DNA of 21,256 bases from Christensenella sp. UBA6420. Its GTDB lineage: Bacteria; Bacillota; Clostridia; Christensenellales; DTU072. Location of the stretch: positions 1 to 21,256 of the forward strand of contig DJPE01000054.1 in the NCBI GenBank assembly GCA_002439705.1, given 5' to 3'. The notes below the pieces were generated by a model. That model saw only the letters and a list, made by a program, of their open reading frames with translations, made no database searches and had not been told where the DNA came from. Of the stretch, positions 16,301 through 21,256 are shown piece by piece; within the stretch, counting starts at the first letter, position 1, and every line of letters starts with the position of its first letter. A program made the position numbers and the translations under genes.

Positions 16301-19300
16301 TAATTACGCCCGACTCGTTATCGAAAAGTGCGAACTGACCAATCAGATTAAAATAAAAGAAGACGATAATTATAGTGTAGTCTATGATAAAAAATCGCAT
16401 ATTGACGACGTTTTTAAGTATAAAGTCGATATAACGGGACACCCCGAGGCCACACAGCTTAAAGACTATTCTTTATTCCTTCACGTAGACAGGTTCGTTA
16501 CCGATTGTACCGATACTGCGCATAACCACGTTTTCGCAGACGACGACGTGCAGAAACTTATACTTTCGGGCGAATATTTTATTACGTTGAATATTCCCGC
16601 CACGACTAACTATAAGCCGTATACCGACACGTTTACGTTCAAGGTCACAGCAAAAGAAGTAGTGGTTTATCTTACCTACGCGCACAGACTTTACGGCGAC
16701 CCCGAAGTGGAATACACCGATTACAAATATATTACCGATATTACGGCGCACGAAGCGTACATAGACAGCGACGGTAACCCGGTAGACAAGGATTTTGCGG
16801 GCAAGAATACCGTTTACGCGTTCGACCCGAATAATCTCGACGGCGGCAATTTCATAATGTATTGCGGTTTCGTCGACGGAGACGAGATAGATATAAGCGA
16901 CCCCGAACAGCGTAACGCCACCGCGAGAGTGGAACTTAAAGGCGGCGTTGATAAGGCAGGGCAGGACGGCAGAGTCAAGACTTCGGGCGCGGCTAAACAC
17001 AATTATGTGTTTAAGTACGTCGACGCCGTTTTGTACGTAAGGCGGAAACCGCTCACTTTGTCGGTAGATGCGGTTCAGACCAAAGATTACACGGGTCAAC
17101 AAGCAGTAATCGACTATATAATATCCGGCGGACCCGGTAAATTAGGCATGTACGTTATCGGTTACACTCCGAATATCGGCGAAACTCCCGTTAAGAGCGA
17201 AGAAGAAGACGAAACGAGAACCGAAGTTATCGAATCGGGCGAATACATACTTAAAGTTTACGCAAAACCCGACGGTAACGACGCCGACAACTACGCCGCA
17301 AGCGAAGAAAGATACGAAGTAAGACTTACCTTGAACAAGATTAAAATAGGTCTTAAAAACGGCGTAAAGATGGATACCGTCGAGTACGACGGCGACGAAA
17401 ACGGCTACAAACTCAATAACTTTAACGACTATTTCGTGGGAATAGGGGCGGACGGAAGTCCGATTACAGCCGAATCGGTATGGGGCAGCGCGACTATTTT
17501 CGAAATAATCAGCGTAGCCGGCGGCACTCGGTTGGAAAAAGCTATAGACGCAGGCAAGTACACGCTTACCGTAAGAGCGGTAATAACGAACACCGATAAT
17601 ATTTTCTTCGACTCCGAAAGTGCAGATTTTACTTACGACGACGCCTATAACTGTACGTTCATGATAGAACTTACCATCGAAAAGTCTTCCGATTACACCT
17701 TTAAGGTCACCAAGTCGGAAGCTATAAGTTTGGTCAACGATATTTACACGATGATTTATAGCGGATACGACGAAGAGAGCGACGTAAACCCCGTTGCGTT
17801 CGGTTACGACCTTACGTTCATAAACAAGAGTATGAACAACGGCGAAATCAACGTTATTACCACGATAGACGGAGTTCTGTACGCAAACGATATTTATAAG
17901 TACAAAAAATCTTTGCCGTCTGACGTAACAACCGCTGCGAATATCGCAATGAAAATCGCCGGCGTAAACTACGATATAAGCGGCAGGAAGAGCTTGCTTA
18001 ACGTGGGCGAATACAAAATAAAATATTACGTAAACAGCGAAGAAAGCGTAAATTATAACCAAAACTTTGTAAGTTTCGAAAGGGAATACACTTTCGTAAT
18101 CGAAAAGAAAGATCTTAAAGTCTACATAGAATTCGACGAAGCGGACTTCGACCCGCAGTATAAAGAATACGTTCCTTACAAGATTTACAAGACGCCTAAC
18201 GCCGAGTTAGAGAAGAAAGCGAAATTCCTTATTACGGGTTGGGTAAGAGATGAAGGCAGCGACGAAAGTATCACTTCGCAGGTCGCTGGAATAACCATTG
18301 ACTGGACGGAAACCCCCGAAGACGCCACCGTCAACTCGCAGTGTTTTATAAGTACGGTAGGCGGAGTCGCCCCCGACAACTATTATCTCGACCATTCCGC
18401 TACGAAGACTATCAAAATTCTGCCTGCGGACAGCAGTATAATAGTTTACGGCTCGAAGAGTTTTGAGTATGCCGGAAGCGAATTCGACGAGAATATTGCT
18501 TACTCGTTCGATAAAATTTACAGGTACGACACAGATACCGGCACGTCGCGTAAAATTCTCGAATACGCCGACTTTAAGACAGATTATAATAGCGACCCGG
18601 ATAAGGCTATAAAAACCGCAATAAACAGCTACTTTTATTACGATTACTGCGTGTATAGCGGAAGGGAAGTAACGCCGGGCGTGTTGAGAATGGCGGGTAC
18701 GGAACCGATGAACGAGTACGAAGAAAACATCGGTACCGACGGAATCAAGATAAGGTTCGTCGGATTGTTTATCGGTACGGATAAAAATAACATTACAGAT
18801 AAGGATATAGCTCCGTACGACGCTTGCAAAGACGTAGGGGAATACGTTTTCGCAATAAGCGTCAACGCAAGTCAAAACTATAAAGCGATACCCGAAAAGT
18901 ATTACTACCTTAAAGTCGTCAAGAACAAACTTACCGTAAGCATAATCACCGACAAAGACCCCGATACGGGAGTTTATATCGACGTAAGCAAAACTTATGA
19001 TAAGACTTTAAGTTATCCTACATATAAGATTAACTATACGGGCTTCGTAGGAGAAGACGACGAATATCCTAAGTACAAGAACGACTTTTATATTAAACAT
19101 ATATCGGAATACGCCGAAGCTACCGTAGACGGCATTACGGAATTAGGACTCGTTCATCCCTATTACGAAATTCTTAACTCCGATATGACGGAAATCGTTA
19201 CGCCCATAGACGCGGGCAATTATAAAATTAGGATAGCGATAGACGGCGACGGCAAGTTCGGTATCGCGAGAAACTACGAAATAGTAGTGTCTTACGACGT

Positions 19301-21256
19301 CGGCGGAACCGATTATTATCCTAACCTTATAATAAACAAACGTCCCGTAGCCGTGGAAGCGGGCGAAATAATACAAAAGACCTACGACGCTACGGATAAA
19401 GTCACCGAAGGACTTATAAAAAATAATAACTATGTCTTTACGAAAGTCGACGGCGTGGCGGAATCGGGTATCGTCGACGGCGACGACGTGAGCCTTATTT
19501 TCGACTTGGCTCAAAGTAAATTCGGCAGAATAAACGTTCTCGATGAAAACGGCGAAAATTCTCTTATCGACGTAACCGCCGTTTTTACGGGCATCAGCGA
19601 CGATAACTATATTTTCTCCTCCGAAAATAATGTTATTATCCTTAAAGGTCAGATAGTTCCCGCGACGGCAGACATACGTTTTTACAGCGATGCGGAACAC
19701 AAGAATGCGATTGATATCCGTCACGAAGTCACTTACGATTCGGAAAGACACCCAGTTGAAGCTGCGGTGATGGGTGTGCTTTTGCCCGACGGAACTTACG
19801 AAGAAGTCAGCCATACGTTAGTCTATATCTGCGACGCTATTCATTACAACTCGACAGAAGCTCCTTCTCTTGCCGAAACGTATCAGGTACAACTTACCGT
19901 CACCGACACCAACTACGTTTCTTCGCAGAAGAGTATAGAACTTATTATTCGTAAAGCCGAAGTTGACATAGTGTTCGGCGGCGACGCGGTTCAGGTTTAC
20001 GGAGCCGTTAACGGCGGCCTTACCGCTAAAGCGATAAAAGACTTCAAAAACTATCGTTTCTCTGACGACCTTGCCGTAAACTATTACGACGCCGACGGAA
20101 ATTATGTTACCGACATAAGGACTGCGGACGCAGGCGAATATACGGCAGTAGCCGAATTCGGCGGCAACGCCAACTTCGACGCGAAACGCGGCGAAACCGC
20201 CTTCACGATAAAACGCCGAGAAATGAGAGCTACGTTTAACGTGTACTCCGGGTACCCGTACACGGGCAAAGAAGTATCCGTAGACGTGTATTTCGACTAT
20301 AATGGCAAGATTTATCGTCCCGACCTGTTTTTCGATTATTTGGACGAAAACGGAACGAGTCACGCATATAATTACGGCACGGAAAGACTAAGCGAAAAGT
20401 ACCCCGTGAGCGTAGGCCGATATCTCGTGTCGATAAATAACGGTATGAAGAACTTTGATATAGCGGACGATTATAAGGTGCCGTTCGAAATAACGAAAGT
20501 CACCGTCACCGTAAAGATAAAAGACTATACCGTGACCGAAGGCGCGACGATTACGCCGACATTCGATGTGACCGGTACGGTCAATTCCGAAAGCCTGAAT
20601 GCGGTATTTACTACGATGCCCGCGATAGAATATTATTCCGTGGATAACGGTGCGAAACTCGACGGAGAACCCGTTAACGCAGGAGTGTACAGAATGATGC
20701 CTTACGGCGGGGTCTCGCAGAATTATAACGTAGAGTATAAGCATGGTATCCTGAACGTAAATCAGAAATTACTCAATAAATCGGTCAGCAACAGTAAGTT
20801 TGCTACGACTGGAGAAGTGCTTATAGAAGGTTCTTTCGACAGTAACGTAAGTTTAATCGTGCGTACCACCGATACGATAGAATATAACCAGTACGTTACC
20901 GTGTTCGAATCGGCTCGCCTTACCGACGAAAATCTCGCCGACTATTCAGTATTCGACGTGTACTACCTTAAATTAAGTAACGGCAGTATAGTAGCCTACG
21001 GCAACGATTCTATGACGGTTAAAATCAAAGCAAAATACTATTTCGACGCTTTCCCGTCGGACGGCGAAACCGAAAATAAGTATTACGTCGCGAGAATATC
21101 CGGCGAAGGCGAAGTGGAACTTATAGAAGCTACGAAAGAAGGCGATTATCTCGTGTTCTCGACCGATAAACTCGAAGCGTTCGCTTTGCTTGCGCCTACC
21201 GATACCGTTGTAGTAAAAGCGGACAAGAATTACGACTGGCTTTTATACGTCGGTAT
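13395..21256 (+). CDS. Giant secreted repeat protein with YDG/MBG-like domains (3' end outside window)
   Basis: One uninterrupted reading frame of at least 2,620 codons, open at the window edge; I translated it throughout and found no stop codon. The N-terminus is a long signal peptide: basic residues to 8, hydrophobic core 9-33, and probable cleavage after Ala42 in DAFA-W. The rest is Tyr-, Asp- and Gly-rich, acidic and cysteine-poor (about ten Cys). It consists of many beta-rich modules recalling bacterial YDG and MBG surface domains. Module-opening motifs include TYDTT (Tyr418), NYDGT (713), LYGDP (1100), DYTGQ (1232), EYDGD (1331), TYDKT (1868), TYDAT (1997), VYGAV (2202) and PYTGK (2289); closing motifs are DAGxY-like. 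I see no catalytic domain. It is probably a cell-surface stalk or adhesin. The final residues (DYLVFSTDKLEAFALLAP, then a Trp-Leu-Leu stretch) suggest a membrane anchor just beyond the cut. No transporter or sortase gene is nearby. Confidence 0.85.
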   Translation, partial: MKNNNVKKLSFAVSCVLLTAAFIVAATLFGVANIKTSYDAFAWGEITHVPGTDVDEVLTAYVDEESSAYFTKYYETKAGADSNEINMYKINIDANDPASKDYWVNTLFDNNGYGILTFQRVTDMLQDRGSVSDDHPEQGLTNRVTVNLSAKTSPNVPYDFAADETTDKDFAILVSATMEGKNYRGESVSVDIYDLKEAGVYQMTSATVRYHFNAFTEYAGTAVTGVPIKDETITVDMSDYNFVFTSEITLNAEQLRPYGDNFGLNKDIRTYTGADMSGVVSIHKDGNISASEDRFYFSADNRSFVSSVGNGFGSEYATSSGTNLAALKDYLSVQWYKKVVVGENVTYERVEAGQIVRNAGEYMLKIGSSTGFKYDIFEPVVVKTGGSEFSQEITIERRTLSVDVVSQTGISVKSSKTYDTTADADKLFTNVSMNSTVWEKIGGLAVDADAVAGKELFAFDGTEFNDSSIGENKTIFLQIAFIEVSDIVNENAWYYVTQNYVVVPLANGVQCALTAKGYNLGARYSIDPNELSVKFSNGPEVDGKDRFPDSVVYGTYMRPTDFNFVDYIVMVGATETAKNSGIFTIKEHSDWQIVIGEPSSAAGRLNTLYLTPVTAIMNNSASNAIFTDRDGNKYTAYNNRLYTGRYYVVYTATVVYSTDNSSKSLPVTDGVLDVPSYAGTNVFRMTFSSLQMLDVRQKEITININAITLDKNYDGTNKILGYDVTAEGIVAEDNSIIEFVSDIRYAYPGAGDKVPIVYNFYLQKKEGSSAVGSQITSTINSYLINASNKVNGTGYEDIENGKIIPLSLTVEFVGGNDVVYRRRYATDMYVAVTGAGIPDGYYYFYVWNGVSGTEKSGFCLESELSDYYGDSTFVKLRISGFLNEELEDGEGFAYGDTLRSNFMILKNSGNVGDYKEIALNAYELLSWYDSDKGVEINVDTISSDEGDSYRLEVNQGYAFTNYKVVMKKGNYARLVIEKCELTNQIKIKEDDNYSVVYDKKSHIDDVFKYKVDITGHPEATQLKDYSLFLHVDRFVTDCTDTAHNHVFADDDVQKLILSGEYFITLNIPATTNYKPYTDTFTFKVTAKEVVVYLTYAHRLYGDPEVEYTDYKYITDITAHEAYIDSDGNPVDKDFAGKNTVYAFDPNNLDGGNFIMYCGFVDGDEIDISDPEQRNATARVELKGGVDKAGQDGRVKTSGAAKHNYVFKYVDAVLYVRRKPLTLSVDAVQTKDYTGQQAVIDYIISGGPGKLGMYVIGYTPNIGETPVKSEEEDETRTEVIESGEYILKVYAKPDGNDADNYAASEERYEVRLTLNKIKIGLKNGVKMDTVEYDGDENGYKLNNFNDYFVGIGADGSPITAESVWGSATIFEIISVAGGTRLEKAIDAGKYTLTVRAVITNTDNIFFDSESADFTYDDAYNCTFMIELTIEKSSDYTFKVTKSEAISLVNDIYTMIYSGYDEESDVNPVAFGYDLTFINKSMNNGEINVITTIDGVLYANDIYKYKKSLPSDVTTAANIAMKIAGVNYDISGRKSLLNVGEYKIKYYVNSEESVNYNQNFVSFEREYTFVIEKKDLKVYIEFDEADFDPQYKEYVPYKIYKTPNAELEKKAKFLITGWVRDEGSDESITSQVAGITIDWTETPEDATVNSQCFISTVGGVAPDNYYLDHSATKTIKILPADSSIIVYGSKSFEYAGSEFDENIAYSFDKIYRYDTDTGTSRKILEYADFKTDYNSDPDKAIKTAINSYFYYDYCVYSGREVTPGVLRMAGTEPMNEYEENIGTDGIKIRFVGLFIGTDKNNITDKDIAPYDACKDVGEYVFAISVNASQNYKAIPEKYYYLKVVKNKLTVSIITDKDPDTGVYIDVSKTYDKTLSYPTYKINYTGFVGEDDEYPKYKNDFYIKHISEYAEATVDGITELGLVHPYYEILNSDMTEIVTPIDAGNYKIRIAIDGDGKFGIARNYEIVVSYDVGGTDYYPNLIINKRPVAVEAGEIIQKTYDATDKVTEGLIKNNNYVFTKVDGVAESGIVDGDDVSLIFDLAQSKFGRINVLDENGENSLIDVTAVFTGISDDNYIFSSENNVIILKGQIVPATADIRFYSDAEHKNAIDIRHEVTYDSERHPVEAAVMGVLLPDGTYEEVSHTLVYICDAIHYNSTEAPSLAETYQVQLTVTDTNYVSSQKSIELIIRKAEVDIVFGGDAVQVYGAVNGGLTAKAIKDFKNYRFSDDLAVNYYDADGNYVTDIRTADAGEYTAVAEFGGNANFDAKRGETAFTIKRREMRATFNVYSGYPYTGKEVSVDVYFDYNGKIYRPDLFFDYLDENGTSHAYNYGTERLSEKYPVSVGRYLVSINNGMKNFDIADDYKVPFEITKVTVTVKIKDYTVTEGATITPTFDVTGTVNSESLNAVFTTMPAIEYYSVDNGAKLDGEPVNAGVYRMMPYGGVSQNYNVEYKHGILNVNQKLLNKSVSNSKFATTGEVLIEGSFDSNVSLIVRTTDTIEYNQYVTVFESARLTDENLADYSVFDVYYLKLSNGSIVAYGNDSMTVKIKAKYYFDAFPSDGETENKYYVARISGEGEVELIEATKEGDYLVFSTDKLEAFALLAPTDTVVVKADKNYDWLLYVG
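13983..20760 (+). repeat. Array of divergent YDG/MBG-like protein modules inside the giant gene
   Basis: The array is recognised at protein level only; I saw no long identical DNA repeats, so the modules are old and divergent. A [D/N/S/E]-x-G-x-Y motif, the late-strand signature of MBG-type modules, recurs with Tyr at residues 201, 362, 646, 1061, 1284, 1389, 1540, 1817, 1943, 2249, 2343 and 2432. It is often followed about 15-25 residues later by N-Y or N-F (for example ATTNYKPY, SVNYNQNF, ASQNYKAI, GNANFDAK, VSQNYNVEY) and then a linker strand ending I-x-K/R. Spacing is irregular, roughly 90-400 residues, denser toward the C-terminus. That suggests some modules lack the motif. Confidence 0.65.

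Noticed and set aside
13782..20744. A series of long open frames on the - strand across the giant gene (for example 13782-14615, 15810-16442, 17142-18062, 18207-18875, 19143-19814)
   Set aside because: They lie wholly inside a continuous + strand frame with promoter, ribosome binding site and signal peptide. Their translations are low-complexity Val/Phe/Tyr/Arg-rich strings, as expected from reading GAC/TAC/GAA-rich codons backward.
1..21256. Mobile element, phage, CRISPR array or defence system
   Set aside because: I found no transposase, integrase or Cas-like protein, no direct-repeat/spacer pattern and no terminal inverted repeats. The housekeeping gene context is continuous.
1..21256. 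Reassigned TGA codon
   Set aside because: No TGA falls inside any of the gene frames, including the 2,620-codon one, so the standard code explains everything seen.

Overview
The window looks like part of the chromosome of a Gram-positive, low-to-moderate GC bacterium of the Clostridia type. Every convincing gene lies on the + strand. Sigma-A-like promoters of the form TTGACA-N17-TATAAT and strong GGAGG ribosome binding sites recur. The infC-rpmI-rplT order, an attenuator-like infC leader and a TypA of Firmicutes type fit this. Frequent ATA (Ile) and AGA (Arg) codons, a very large YDG/MBG-like repeat surface protein and paired ATP- and PPi-type phosphofructokinases suggest an uncultured gut-type clostridial lineage (Christensenellales-like is possible, as an inference only). 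No tRNA, rRNA, CRISPR, insertion sequence or phage gene is visible.

Layout: (1) 28-2846: a promoter drives an alpha/beta hydrolase coupled to a lipoprotein with GLUG-like beta-helix repeats. (2) 2923-4216: a strong promoter and a leader with an intrinsic-terminator hairpin precede infC (with an ATT start codon), rpmI and rplT, and the unit closes with a terminator. (3) 4258-7050: a SpoU-family rRNA methyltransferase, a YebC-family protein and proA, closed by a terminator. (4) 7084-12064: a promoter drives pfkA (ATP type), a second phosphofructokinase (PPi-type signature), a membrane-anchored FN3-like protein of unknown role, and typA. (5) 12065-13264: a possibly structured spacer, a promoter candidate and a polytopic DUF624-like membrane protein, closed by a terminator. 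(6) 13331-21256: a near-consensus promoter and one enormous secreted repeat protein that is still open at the window's right edge, with at least 2,620 codons.

Most of the window is core housekeeping: translation initiation, 50S proteins, rRNA modification, a ribosomal GTPase, the committed glycolytic step and one proline-biosynthesis step. The accessory and less understood parts are the two cell-surface proteins (beta-helix lipoprotein and giant repeat protein), the small FN3-like membrane protein embedded in the pfk-typA operon, and several RNA-level elements (infC leader, pfkA leader hairpin, typA 3' spacer).
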